Positions 18,441-26,896 of a stretch of 64,000 nucleotides of DNA are shown in pieces (the first letter of the stretch is position 1; each line of letters opens with the position of its first letter). The position numbers and the translations under genes were made by a program. The DNA is taken from positions 124,001-188,000 of the forward strand of contig CAKMKG010000005.1 of assembly GCA_927441425.1 (NCBI GenBank). Direction: 5' to 3'. The notes beneath the pieces are model-generated. The model saw nothing but the letters and a program-made list of their open reading frames with translations. It did no database searches and was not told the DNA's origin. Source of the DNA: an uncultured Bacillota bacterium. GTDB lineage: Bacteria; Bacillota; Clostridia; Peptostreptococcales; Anaerovoracaceae.

Positions 18441-19298
18441 TTATAATACAGGAATGAATCCGCTTTCTTCCACAATCATCTGGCCTTCTTCGCTCAGGAT
18501 GAAGTCGATGAAGAACTGTGCTGCTTCTGTCAACTCGCCGCCCACAACATAGAGGAACGGTCTTGAAATTTTATACGCACCGGACAGTACCGTTTCTTCA
18601 CTCACCGTTACACCCTCAACCTTAACTGTTTTCACCGTATCCCCAAGGGCCCCGAGGGATACATACCCGATCGTGTTAGGAGTAGTGGCAACAGTCTGCA
18701 TTACCGCCCCCGTCGAACCCTGTACCAACGAATCCTTTGTTGTGTTGTCGATTTCTTCTCCGGCTTCATTTTTTTCCAATACTTTTGTGATTTCAGTAAA
18801 TGCGCCTCTCGTGCCGGAACCTTCTTCTCTGCTGACGACTATGATGGTCGCGGCTTCGCCGCCTACTTCACTCCAGTTGGTGATCTCCCCTGTATAAATT
18901 TTCTTGATTTGTTCTATCGTAAGGTTATCCACTTTTGATTCCGAATTCACGATAACTGCCACGCCATCTTTCGCAATCACGATTTCTTTTGTGACGGCTG
19001 CCTTTTCTTCTTCCTTTACATTTCTTGATAGTGCCCCAAAGTCTGCAATTTTTTCTTGTATGGCCTTGATTCCCTGCCCTGATCCGCCTCCCTGTACTTC
19101 GACAGAGACTTCAGAGTTGGCATCCATAAATGCTGCCGCTAATTCTTCCGACAAGGGCTGTACAGAGGTTGATCCTGCTATTACAACAGAACCGGCCGTT
19201 TCATTGCCTGTCCCTGTATCCCCCGACCTAGGCCCACAACCGGCCAGTGCTCCAAGGGCTAATATGCTTATTAATGTAATCGATACTATCTTTTTCAT
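18441..19298 (-). CDS. pstS: Phosphate-binding lipoprotein PstS
   Basis: PstS captures phosphate outside the membrane. The 285-residue protein starts MKKIVSITLISILALGALAG with the lipidated Cys at position 21 (LAGC). Phosphate-binding motifs include AGSTSVQPL, GGGSGQGIKA and VSREEGSGTRGAF. An in-frame ATG eight codons upstream is possible, but the chosen start gives a normal signal peptide. Transcription is preceded by a Pho box. Confidence 0.94.
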   Translation of the reverse strand: MKKIVSITLISILALGALAGCGPRSGDTGTGNETAGSVVIAGSTSVQPLSEELAAAFMDANSEVSVEVQGGGSGQGIKAIQEKIADFGALSRNVKEEEKAAVTKEIVIAKDGVAVIVNSESKVDNLTIEQIKKIYTGEITNWSEVGGEAATIIVVSREEGSGTRGAFTEITKVLEKNEAGEEIDNTTKDSLVQGSTGAVMQTVATTPNTIGYVSLGALGDTVKTVKVEGVTVSEETVLSGAYKISRPFLYVVGGELTEAAQFFIDFILSEEGQMIVEESGFIPVL

Positions 19299-19346
19299 TC
19301 TTTTTCTCTCTTTCTTATCCATTCATTCTTCTTTCTTACAGTTCCA

Positions 19347-19400
19347 ATCATACAAAAGTTATGTTAAGAGTGAATAAAGCGAATGTTAAGAGTGTGTTAA
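19347..19400 (-). promoter_or_regulatory. Pho box and promoter of pstSCAB-phoU
   Basis: On the minus strand TTAACA-like hexamers recur with an exact 11-bp period: TTAACA (19395-19400), TTAACA (19384-19389), TTTATT (19373-19378), TTAACA (19362-19367), TTTGTA (19351-19356). This matches the tandem TT(A/C)ACA sites bound by PhoP/PhoB of Gram-positives. A -10 TATGAT lies at 19347-19352; no good -35 is present, as expected for an activated promoter. Confidence 0.85.
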
Positions 19401-19402
19401 AT

Positions 19403-19427
19403 AAAAAAAGCGATTTTTCAATCGCTT
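19403..19427 (-). terminator. Rho-independent terminator after phoR
   Basis: Minus strand AAGCGAT/ATCGCTT stem, 6-nt loop, then T-run. It lies 13 bp past the phoR stop and just before the Pho box. Confidence 0.85.
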
Positions 19428-19439
19428 CATGTTTCTATT

Positions 19440-20750
19440 TCAACCCCGAAAGATCACCGTAAACTCCGAGCCTTTACCAGGCTCGCTTTCCACCTTTACC
19501 TCAGCTTCGAACAAGGCCGCAATATGTTTTACAATAGAAAGACCAAGTCCAGTTCCCCCCACCTTCTGGGAGCGGGATTTATCCACACGGTAGAATCGTT
19601 CAAAAATCCTTGGCAGGCTTTCTTCGGGAATCCCGATCCCTTCATCCTTGACGCTTACATATACTTTTCCTTCTTTTCTTTCCGCCTTGATCGCAACGGT
19701 TCCTCCGTCGTGAGAGTATTTAACAGCATTTTCAATCAGGTTGACCATGAGTTGTTTAAACCGGTCAGGATTACCGCCGATATATATTTCATAGGCATAG
19801 TAAGAAATAACCTTCACTTGTTTTGCCTCAATAATCGGTCCCATGGAAGCAAGAATTTCTTCAATGGACTCCCTCACATTGATGTCGCTATCTGTGTTAA
19901 ATTCTCGTTTGTTTTCGATGTCGGAAATGATTAGGATATCCTCAATGAGCCGCTTGAGCCTTGCCGCTTCTATGGCAATAATATCAAGAAATTTGGTTCG
20001 GACCTCCGGATCCTCTGCGGCACCGTCCTGCAGCGTTTCTACAAAACCGGAGATAGAGGTCAGAGGAGTCTTTAGTTCGTGGGTGACATTTGCCACAAAG
20101 TCCTTCCTGATCTGCTCAGACTTTTTATTCGCCTCCATCGTTGCTTTCAGCTGCTTTTCCATTTCATTGATGGGCTTCATCAGCGTTGTGGTGTAGGCGA
20201 TGGCAATCACTGCAGCAACCACGATCCCAACTAGGGCAGATAAAAGCGACGTTTTTACGATGAAGTCATTGATCATTCTCAATTTGTCAATTTCAAGCGC
20301 AACGCGGGCAATCAGTACCTTGTCCCCCTGATATTCCAAGGTATCTGCCACATAAAGAAATTCAGCTCCCAGGGTGCTGCTCTTCCTGTTGCTTTTCCCA
20401 CTGCCTGACAAGATCGCTTCTGTGATTTCTTCTCTGCCCAGATGATTTTCCATCTTTACATAGTCCGGTCCTTCCACGGAATCCGCCAAAACATTGCCCT
20501 CCATATCAATAAAGGTCAGCCGCATTCCCATTTCGTCAGAAAAATTCTTAGCCGCCTCCACATATACAACCTCTGCTCCAGCTTCAAATTCTTCAATCAA
20601 CGCCATATTAATCAGTCTACAATAGGTCATAAGCTCCATTTCCTTTTCAGAAATAAAGTTTTTAATATTGACGTTAATCGAAATCACGCTGGTAATGATC
20701 ACACTGACTATAATTAGACAGATGGAAAATAAAAGAAACCTCTTTTTCAT
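19440..20750 (-). CDS. phoR: Phosphate-regulon sensor histidine kinase PhoR
   Basis: This 436-residue membrane kinase has an N-terminal helix (about 6-24), an extracytoplasmic PAS-like region, a second helix (about 165-190), then the HisKA H-box VTHELKTPLTSISGF, N-box NLIENAVKYS and G-boxes DEGIGIPEE and GTGLGLSI. With PhoB, PstSCAB and PhoU adjacent, a role in phosphate sensing is well supported; WalK-like kinases have similar architecture. It follows phoB after a 213-bp structured gap. Confidence 0.92.
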   Translation of the reverse strand: MKKRFLLFSICLIIVSVIITSVISINVNIKNFISEKEMELMTYCRLINMALIEEFEAGAEVVYVEAAKNFSDEMGMRLTFIDMEGNVLADSVEGPDYVKMENHLGREEITEAILSGSGKSNRKSSTLGAEFLYVADTLEYQGDKVLIARVALEIDKLRMINDFIVKTSLLSALVGIVVAAVIAIAYTTTLMKPINEMEKQLKATMEANKKSEQIRKDFVANVTHELKTPLTSISGFVETLQDGAAEDPEVRTKFLDIIAIEAARLKRLIEDILIISDIENKREFNTDSDINVRESIEEILASMGPIIEAKQVKVISYYAYEIYIGGNPDRFKQLMVNLIENAVKYSHDGGTVAIKAERKEGKVYVSVKDEGIGIPEESLPRIFERFYRVDKSRSQKVGGTGLGLSIVKHIAALFEAEVKVESEPGKGSEFTVIFRG

Positions 20751-20832
20751 ACCTTACCTCTTAACACTGAAATATATTCAAACCCTGTGGGTGGATTATT
20801 GCGATGCCCTACTTTCAAGTGAATCCGATACA

Positions 20833-20943
20833 GGCACCGCGCCATGGGTATTCTCATGGGAAACCGTGAAACCTATTACCGAGTTTGATGCGTAGCATCA
20901 TAAAGGAGGCGGTTTCCAAGGGAATACCCCTGGCAGGTGCACC
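20833..20943. repeat. Long inverted repeat between phoB and phoR
   Basis: Arms of about 34 bp (20833-20866 and 20910-20943) pair imperfectly, with well-matched GGTATTC and AAACCG blocks and matching GGCACC/GGTGCC-type ends. The 43-bp centre carries a small hairpin GATGC-GTA-GCATC (20887-20899). There is no T-run. It would be transcribed inside the phoB-phoR mRNA. Confidence 0.65.
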
Positions 20944-20963
20944 TCTTTATTAACTTTATAAGA

Positions 20964-21674
20964 TTATGGCATCTTATATCCGACCCCGCGAACGGTCTGA
21001 ATATATTTTCCTTCATTATCCTCATCCCCGAGTTTTTTCCTCAGATATCTGACATGAACATCGACCGTTCTCGTCTCACCAATATATTCAAAGCCCCAGA
21101 CCTTGTCGAGAAGCTGATCCCTCGTCATCACCCTGCCCCGGTTTTCAGCCAGAACCCTTAAGAGGTCGAACTCCTTTAAGGTTAATTCCAAAGATTTCCC
21201 TGCCAGTATTACTTCATGTCTTTCTATGTTAATGGTCAACTCACCGATTACAATTCCTGCACCATTTGCCGCCACAGAACCGTTTCCGGAGGCTTCTTGC
21301 TCCCCGTTGCTTTCATACCGCCTCAACACCGCTTTGATCCGTGCCATAAGCTCCCGAATCCCAAAAGGCTTGGCAATGTAATCATCGGCACCAAATTCAA
21401 GACCCAAAACTTTGTCGATCTCTTCATTACGCGCTGTCAGCATAATAATAGGGGTTTTGCTGCCTTCGGCTCTTAGTTCCTTGCAGATGTCATAGCCGTT
21501 TTTCCCCGGAAGCATGATATCAAGCAGGATCAGGTCCGGTTTATCACTACGGGCCACAGACAAGCCCTGCAAACCATCTTCGGCTGACAGCCCTTCATAA
21601 CCATTCTGGCTCAGATTATACAACACCAGCTCCCTGATATTTGGCTCATCTTCAATTATTAAAATCTTTTGCAT
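20964..21674 (-). CDS. phoB: Phosphate-regulon response regulator PhoB/PhoP
   Basis: This 236-residue OmpR-family regulator has a receiver domain with the phosphoacceptor Asp in LILLDIMLPG (about residue 53), a switch Thr in IIMLTA and Lys in IAKPFG, a linker rich in Gly/Glu/Ser (about 125-140) and a winged-helix domain ending TVRGVGYKM. It should bind the Pho box upstream of pstS. The ATG follows GGAGG with 6-bp spacing. Confidence 0.94.
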   Translation of the reverse strand: MQKILIIEDEPNIRELVLYNLSQNGYEGLSAEDGLQGLSVARSDKPDLILLDIMLPGKNGYDICKELRAEGSKTPIIMLTARNEEIDKVLGLEFGADDYIAKPFGIRELMARIKAVLRRYESNGEQEASGNGSVAANGAGIVIGELTINIERHEVILAGKSLELTLKEFDLLRVLAENRGRVMTRDQLLDKVWGFEYIGETRTVDVHVRYLRKKLGDEDNEGKYIQTVRGVGYKMP

Positions 21675-21700
21675 CGCGCCCCTCCATATTCAATGGATTT

Positions 21701-21728
21701 ATTATACCATACTGCTTAGGATTTTAAA
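21701..21728 (-). promoter_or_regulatory. Probable promoter of phoB-phoR
   Basis: Extended -10 TGG-TATAAT (21701-21706 plus TG), 16-bp spacer, -35 TTTAAA (21723-21728). Confidence 0.6.
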
Positions 21729-21740
21729 AAGGGTGCTGGA

Positions 21741-21781
21741 TAAAAAATAAGAATGACCCCACATTTGCAGGGCCATTCTTG
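21741..21781 (-). terminator. Rho-independent terminator after preA
   Basis: Minus strand AAGAATG...CCC / GGG...CATTCTT stem with a 9-nt loop followed by ATTTTTTAT. Confidence 0.85.
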
Positions 21782-21794
21782 TTATTAAGGTGGT

Positions 21795-23048
21795 TTATTC
21801 GTAGTTGTGCTTCATTGCAATTTCAACAGGCTTTCTGCCTTCTTTCCATTTAATTTCGCCTGGTGTGATGCATCCCTGTACAGGACATACATTCAAGCAG
21901 AGGTGACAGCCCACGCACTCGTCGTTCAGGTTCGGTCTTCTCTTCTTTTCATCCCAGTCAATCGCCTGGTGAGCTGCATCGTAGCAGGAGACGTAGCATC
22001 TTCCGCATCCGATACATGTTTTATGATCAAAGTTAGGATAAATCTTGAAATCTCTATTGAGCTCTTCAGCAGGAATGAGGTTTCCTAAAGCAGATCCGAT
22101 GAAATCATCAAGCTTGTTGTAGCCTCTTTCATCCATGAAATGACTTACACCGCTGATCATATCTTCAACGATTCTGTAACCATACTGCATGATCGCTGTA
22201 GTAACCTGAACGTTTCTGCATCCTAATACGAGGAATTCCAGAGCGTCTCTCCATGTTTCGATACCACCGATACCGCTGATCGGAACATTCTTTAATACTT
22301 CGTCCTGAAGCATTTGTGCAACGAATCTTAAAGCAATTGGCTTAACCGCAGCTCCGGAATAACCGGAAATGGAGGACTTACCGTTTACGACAGGCATACC
22401 CGTCATATTTTCAAAGTCGATATTCGTGATGGACTTAACGGTGTTGATTGCAGAAACTCCGGCAGCTCCGCCTTCAATGGCTGCACGTGCAGGAAGGATC
22501 ATGTTTGTTACGTTTGGTGTCATCTTTGCGATGAAAGGAATTTTTGTAGTGGAAGAAACCGCCTTGCTGTACTGTTTTACCAGCTCAGGTGTGGATCCTA
22601 CGTCGGATCCCATCGCATGGCTTGTCATCTGCGGACATGAGAAGTTTCCTTCAATCAGGTCTGCTCCGGCCTGGTCACACATCTTGGCAAGCTGTTTCCA
22701 TTCTTCATCACAGCTTCCCATGATCGTGGCTACCATGATCTTATCAGGGTAATCTCTCTTCAGCTTATACATAAATTCAAAGTTCTTTTCCGTTGGCTTA
22801 TCGGAAATCTGTTCCATGTTTTTGAATCCAAGCCAAGGTAACCCTTCTTTGTTTGTCTGGTCAAATCTAGGAGAACATTCATCTGCTACGAAGATACCGA
22901 CGGTTTTGAAGAATACTCCGCCCCATCCAGCTTCGTAGGCTTTTCTAACCATATCGTAATTCCCACCAACTGGTGATGATGAAAGGAAGAACGGGTTTTC
23001 ACAGTTAACTCCTAAATAGTTTATCGATAAATCTTTCTTAACTGCCAT
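21795..23048 (-). CDS. preA: Dihydropyrimidine dehydrogenase catalytic subunit PreA (flavoprotein with ferredoxin tail)
   Basis: With PreT this enzyme reduces uracil or thymine to the 5,6-dihydro form, or runs in reverse. The 417-residue protein has a class 1 dihydroorotate dehydrogenase-like TIM barrel binding FMN, with the active-site motif EGNFSCPQM (catalytic Cys), NTVKSI and SGIGGI. The last 80 residues hold two 4Fe-4S motifs (CIGCGRCYVSC and CVGCHLCLNVC). It follows preT by 1 bp. Related pairs are sometimes annotated as glutamate synthase-like, but the SCPQM motif and the adjacent cytosine genes favour pyrimidine metabolism. Confidence 0.9.
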   Translation of the reverse strand: MAVKKDLSINYLGVNCENPFFLSSSPVGGNYDMVRKAYEAGWGGVFFKTVGIFVADECSPRFDQTNKEGLPWLGFKNMEQISDKPTEKNFEFMYKLKRDYPDKIMVATIMGSCDEEWKQLAKMCDQAGADLIEGNFSCPQMTSHAMGSDVGSTPELVKQYSKAVSSTTKIPFIAKMTPNVTNMILPARAAIEGGAAGVSAINTVKSITNIDFENMTGMPVVNGKSSISGYSGAAVKPIALRFVAQMLQDEVLKNVPISGIGGIETWRDALEFLVLGCRNVQVTTAIMQYGYRIVEDMISGVSHFMDERGYNKLDDFIGSALGNLIPAEELNRDFKIYPNFDHKTCIGCGRCYVSCYDAAHQAIDWDEKKRRPNLNDECVGCHLCLNVCPVQGCITPGEIKWKEGRKPVEIAMKHNYE

Positions 23049-23049
23049 C

Positions 23050-24342
23050 TTACTTTACACCTTCTTTCTTTGCGAGGTAGCCAATGATTTCAGCTGCCGC
23101 TTCTTTTCCTGCCGCTACTGCTTCAACAACGGTCTTTCCGCCATTTACCGCATCGCCTGCAGCAAAGATTCCGGCCACATTGGTCTTTCCTTTTGCATTC
23201 GCAGCAATTGTTCCTTTTTCTGTTACTTTAACAGGTGCGATCTTCGTCATGTCTTCCGGAGCCTGACCGATTGCAAATACAACTGTATCAACAGCAACCT
23301 TTGCGCCGGACACTCCGTCTCTTCCATTGAATACAGCGAATTCAACTTTCTTGTCTCCCACTAATTCGGCTGGAGCAAAGTTTGTGGTAATCGTTATACC
23401 AAGTGAAGTTACATACTGGAGTTCTGCCATATTCGCAGGTGCTTCTTCCAGCGTTCTTCTGTAATAGACCATTACGTTTTCTGCTCCCAAAAGCTTGGCT
23501 GTGGTTGCGCAGTCCATTGCAACGTCTCCGCCGCCGATTACTACAACTTTCTTTCCGGGATCAAAGGTACCCTTTGAATCTCTTGCTGCCTTTAAGAAGT
23601 CAATGGCATTTGTAACACCTTTTAAGTCCTTTCCAGGAATTTCCGGAATCTTGGCATCCCAAAGTCCGGCGCCTACGAAGATTGCCTTAAATCCAGCTTT
23701 CTTCAATTCGTCAACGGTGATATCTTCGCCAACTTTTGTATCAAATACAAATTTAACTCCTAAATCTTTCACTGACTTGATGTCAAAATCAACTACATGC
23801 TGCGGTAGTCTTGCAGGTGTGATTCCATATGTAAGAACTCCGCCGGCTTTTGCTGCTGCTTCAAAGATTGTTACCTGATAGCCAGCTTGAGCAAGCTTAG
23901 CTGCGCATGCAAGGGAAGCAGGACCGGATCCGATGCAAGCCACTTTATCAGCCTTTTTCTTTTCAGGAGCTGTTAAAATTTTCATTTTGTGAGCTTTTTC
24001 CTGTTCAACAGCAAATCTCTGTAATTTACCTATTTGAATCGGTTTATCGATACCGCATCTGCTGCAGTACTCTTCACAAAGTCTGTCGTATGGACATACT
24101 CTTGCGCAGCTTCCTCCCAAAACATTGTTTTCTCTGATTGTCTCAGCTGCACCTTTTACATTTCTAAATCTGATTGATCTGATGAATTTCCCCGGATCTG
24201 TTCCTGCTGGACATCCTTTGCTGCACGGGGCATCGATACATAGTAAGCATCTTGCTGCTTCTTCCATTGCTGTTCTTGGTGTGAATCCATCTACAGCGTC
24301 AGCAGTGTACTTGGCTTTTACTACCTTACTCAAATTTTTCAA
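23050..24342 (-). CDS. preT: NAD(P)-dependent dihydropyrimidine dehydrogenase subunit PreT
   Basis: This 430-residue GltD-like subunit moves electrons between NAD(P)H and PreA. It has N-terminal Cys clusters for 4Fe-4S centres (CLLCIDAPCSKGCPAG, CARVCPYDRLCEEYC), an FAD-binding GSGPASLACAAKLAQAG and a second nucleotide site VIGGGDVAMDC. It starts the preT-preA operon, with a promoter and a LacI-type operator about 110-160 bp upstream. Confidence 0.9.
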   Translation of the reverse strand: MKNLSKVVKAKYTADAVDGFTPRTAMEEAARCLLCIDAPCSKGCPAGTDPGKFIRSIRFRNVKGAAETIRENNVLGGSCARVCPYDRLCEEYCSRCGIDKPIQIGKLQRFAVEQEKAHKMKILTAPEKKKADKVACIGSGPASLACAAKLAQAGYQVTIFEAAAKAGGVLTYGITPARLPQHVVDFDIKSVKDLGVKFVFDTKVGEDITVDELKKAGFKAIFVGAGLWDAKIPEIPGKDLKGVTNAIDFLKAARDSKGTFDPGKKVVVIGGGDVAMDCATTAKLLGAENVMVYYRRTLEEAPANMAELQYVTSLGITITTNFAPAELVGDKKVEFAVFNGRDGVSGAKVAVDTVVFAIGQAPEDMTKIAPVKVTEKGTIAANAKGKTNVAGIFAAGDAVNGGKTVVEAVAAGKEAAAEIIGYLAKKEGVK

Positions 24343-24452
24343 CTCCTTCTCTCATTTAATAAAATTGCGATTTTTTTCAAATGTTCGAGTGATAACCGGT
24401 AAAGACTTTTGCCTCATATAATAATCCATTTCTAATAAAATCGTCATCGTTG

Positions 24453-24503
24453 TGAAACCAGTTACACACAGTTTCATTTTAACACCTTTTATAAATTATG
24501 CAA
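24453..24503 (-). promoter_or_regulatory. preT promoter with palindromic operator
   Basis: Minus-strand -35 TTGCAT (24498-24503), 16-bp spacer, -10 TAAAAT (24476-24481). Just downstream of the predicted start is TGTAACTGGTTTCA (24453-24466), a near-palindrome matching the two codB operators. A second inverted repeat ATGCAAG/CTTGCAT (24498-24517) overlaps the -35. Confidence 0.6.
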
Positions 24504-24530
24504 GGACTTTCTTGCATTAACCCACTCAAA

Positions 24531-24565
24531 AACAAAAAAAAACAAAAGGTCTGGTATGCCTACCA
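24531..24565 (-). terminator. Possible terminator at the end of the first small flavoprotein gene
   Basis: Minus strand TGGTA-GGCA-TACCA hairpin overlapping the stop codon, followed after a few bases by a long T-rich run. The stem is only 5 bp. Confidence 0.4.
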
Positions 24566-25666
24566 ATCAAGCATAAATTTCTTATCGGGACAGACAAAGG
24601 TACAAAGACCGCAGCCGGTGCACTTCTCAGAGTCTAAAATCATTTTGTGTTCTTGTTTCTGGATTGCTCCATAAACGCATGCCTTAACGCAGGCTTCGCA
24701 GGCGGCGTTGCAAAAAGGAGTATCAATGTGGCTGACAACGGGCTCAATTTTGATTTCTTCAAATGATTTCAGGTGCTTTAATGCGGCTCCTCTGATCGCC
24801 TTCACTTCTTTCACACCCTTTTCCTCCGCCCATTGCTCCAGATCGTTTGTGATCGCAGTGATCCGTTCAAATCCATTGATCATTACCGCGGTACCGATTT
24901 CAACGGCAGAAGCGCCGAGCATGATATATTCCAAAACATTTTTGTAATTTTCAATCCCGCCGATCCCGCAGATCGGAATATCCACTGCCTGTGCAATGGA
25001 TGCTACAGAGGCCAGACCCAGGGGTCTGATCGGTGCTCCAGAATAACCTCCATAGGTGGATAAAGTAGGTTCCATGGTATCTATATCCACGCCAAGAATA
25101 CATCGGATCGTATTGATCGCGCTTACGCCCGAACCGCCGGCACTCTTCACAGCCTTTGCAACCTTTGAGATGTTGGTGGCATTTTGAGAAAGCTTGGCAA
25201 TCACAGGGATTTTAACGTTTCGAACAACTTCCTTTGTCATCTCATAGACCCGCTCTGCATCGGATGCAACTACTTCCAAAGATTCGCCCATTGGAGAGGA
25301 AATACCCAGTTCGATGGCATCGGCTCCGAATTTTTCCATCTTCATGGCCAGATAAGCGAGCTCTGAAGGGGTATGTGCCGAAACACTGGCAATAACAATG
25401 CCCTCCTTGCTTTTCGCGATGTCCATCTCTCTTTGCCAGCCTTCAACCTGAATGTCGCTATAAAGTCTGATGTTCTGCGCTCCCTGTCCGTTATACGCGA
25501 TACGCGGGCGTACATCGAGCAAGGCATCACTGACAATCGTTTCCGTTATCACAGCACCCGCTCCCGCTGCGATCCCTTTTCTTATACTTTTTCCATCTCT
25601 GTTCCATGGGCCTGCTGATACAATGATGGGGTTTTTCATTTTTAAACCTAAAAAATCTGTTTTCAT
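24560..25666 (-). CDS. PreA-like dihydroorotate dehydrogenase-family flavoprotein with ferredoxin tail (copy 1)
   Basis: This 368-residue protein has the FMN barrel of class 1 dihydroorotate dehydrogenases (PIIVSAGPWNRDG, KLSQNATNISK, INTIRCILGVD, CGIGGIENYKN). The usual active-site N-x-S-C-P is replaced by G-I-S-S-P, so the catalytic Cys is Ser. The C-terminus carries two 4Fe-4S motifs, an unusual C-x3-C-x2-C-x3-C and a standard CTGCGLCTFVC. It overlaps its LacI gene by one base (TAATG) and has a close paralogue at 26897-28012. A pyrimidine-related redox role is inferred from the neighbours; the substrate is unknown. Confidence 0.85.
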   Translation of the reverse strand: MKTDFLGLKMKNPIIVSAGPWNRDGKSIRKGIAAGAGAVITETIVSDALLDVRPRIAYNGQGAQNIRLYSDIQVEGWQREMDIAKSKEGIVIASVSAHTPSELAYLAMKMEKFGADAIELGISSPMGESLEVVASDAERVYEMTKEVVRNVKIPVIAKLSQNATNISKVAKAVKSAGGSGVSAINTIRCILGVDIDTMEPTLSTYGGYSGAPIRPLGLASVASIAQAVDIPICGIGGIENYKNVLEYIMLGASAVEIGTAVMINGFERITAITNDLEQWAEEKGVKEVKAIRGAALKHLKSFEEIKIEPVVSHIDTPFCNAACEACVKACVYGAIQKQEHKMILDSEKCTGCGLCTFVCPDKKFMLDW

Positions 25667-26691
25667 TAGAATATCTCTCCGATTCTCTCCCTGTGTCCAC
25701 AGGATTTTCTTATTTTCAACTTAGATTGCAGCAGGATTTCTCTGCTGTTATTTTCCTCATCCTTGGTATCCATGATATCAAATAGCAATCTGGCGCCTAC
25801 AACTCCCATTTTATGCATCGGTTTCTCAACGGTCGTAAGCTTCGGGTCGATTAGATTTGACATTCTGATATTATCAAAGCCAACAAATGCAACCTCTTCG
25901 GGGACTTTAATTTCATGGTCCTTCATGGCATCGATCGCTCCGAAGGCCAGAAGATCGGAAGAGGTAAAGATCGCTCTCGGCCTTCTTTTTAAATCGATGA
26001 GCCTCTTCGCGGCTATGTATCCGCCTTCGATTGTGTTTGCTGCTTCCTGGATGTATTCTTCCCGCTCCGAAATCCCTTCCTCCGCAAGTGCTTGTATATA
26101 TCCCTCGATCTTTCTTTTATTTTCTCTTTCCGGTGTTGTGCCATAGATGATTGCGATATCTTTATAGCCGATGTCAATCAGATGTCTCACAGCTTTATAT
26201 GCGGCACCTTCGCAATCGATTCTTACAATGGGAACATCTTTGATATCTCCCTTGTTCTCCCCGATCAGGACCACCGGGATCCCTTGCTTCTTAATCCCTT
26301 CCACATCCTCATTCTCAAGCATAGAGGAAACGAGTACGATACCGTCAACCCTTCTCTTTTGAAGAGAATCTACATATTTCCGTTCCTTCTCCACAGCATT
26401 TTCTGCATTGCATAGCAAAGTCGTATAATTCTTCTGATGGGCTACATCCTCTACACCCTTTGCAATTTCCATGTAGCTGGGATTTAATATATTAGGAATG
26501 AGCAGGCCTATGGTATCGGTTTTATTAAAATTAAGCCCCCTCGCGAACCAGTTTGGAGTGTATTCCGATTCTTCTATTACATTCAGTATCCGTTCCTTTG
26601 TTTCGGGGGCTACGCTTTCCGGATGATTCAGAACCCTCGATACCGTTGCAACAGACACACCGGCTTTTTTTGCAATTTCTTTAATATTCAT
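25666..26691 (-). CDS. LacI-family transcriptional regulator (copy 1)
   Basis: This 341-residue repressor-type protein has a LacI HTH (MNIKEIAKKAGVSVATVSRV) and hinge, then a periplasmic-binding-protein-like effector domain with IFTSSDLLAFGAI and VAFVGFDNI. It is about 340 residues, like its paralogue at 28033-29058, and is coupled to the small flavoprotein gene. It has its own promoter. A nucleobase or related effector is plausible from context but unproven. Confidence 0.92.
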   Translation of the reverse strand: MNIKEIAKKAGVSVATVSRVLNHPESVAPETKERILNVIEESEYTPNWFARGLNFNKTDTIGLLIPNILNPSYMEIAKGVEDVAHQKNYTTLLCNAENAVEKERKYVDSLQKRRVDGIVLVSSMLENEDVEGIKKQGIPVVLIGENKGDIKDVPIVRIDCEGAAYKAVRHLIDIGYKDIAIIYGTTPERENKRKIEGYIQALAEEGISEREEYIQEAANTIEGGYIAAKRLIDLKRRPRAIFTSSDLLAFGAIDAMKDHEIKVPEEVAFVGFDNIRMSNLIDPKLTTVEKPMHKMGVVGARLLFDIMDTKDEENNSREILLQSKLKIRKSCGHRERIGEIF

Positions 26692-26719
26692 ACCAACATT
26701 GCTCCAATTCCATATTTAT

Positions 26720-26748
26720 ATTTTATGAAACTCTTTTTCAGTTGTAAA
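26720..26748 (-). promoter_or_regulatory. Probable promoter of the LacI-flavoprotein pair, copy 1
   Basis: Minus-strand TTTACA (26743-26748), 17-bp spacer, TAAAAT (26720-26725). Confidence 0.65.
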
Positions 26749-26775
26749 AAAGCGAGGAAACTCTTTCCCCGCTTT
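26745..26775 (-). terminator. Rho-independent terminator after the second small flavoprotein gene
   Basis: Minus strand AAAGCG-GGGAAA / TTTCC-CGCTTT stem followed by TTT; its T-run overlaps the -35 of the next promoter. Confidence 0.75.
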
Positions 26776-26896
26776 CTGGGCAAAAACCCTCTTCTATTAT
26801 GGCACTAACCATTTGAATTTTCAAGAAAAAAACACAAATGTAATATGAATGGTTACTAGTTACAATAATTAGGGACGACTGAGCAATCAGATTTTT

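Noticed and set aside
26851-26864. Fourth copy of the TGTAAYTGRTTNCA operator
   Set aside because: Minus-strand TGTAACTAGTAACC matches only about 10 of 14 positions and lies after a gene end with no promoter.
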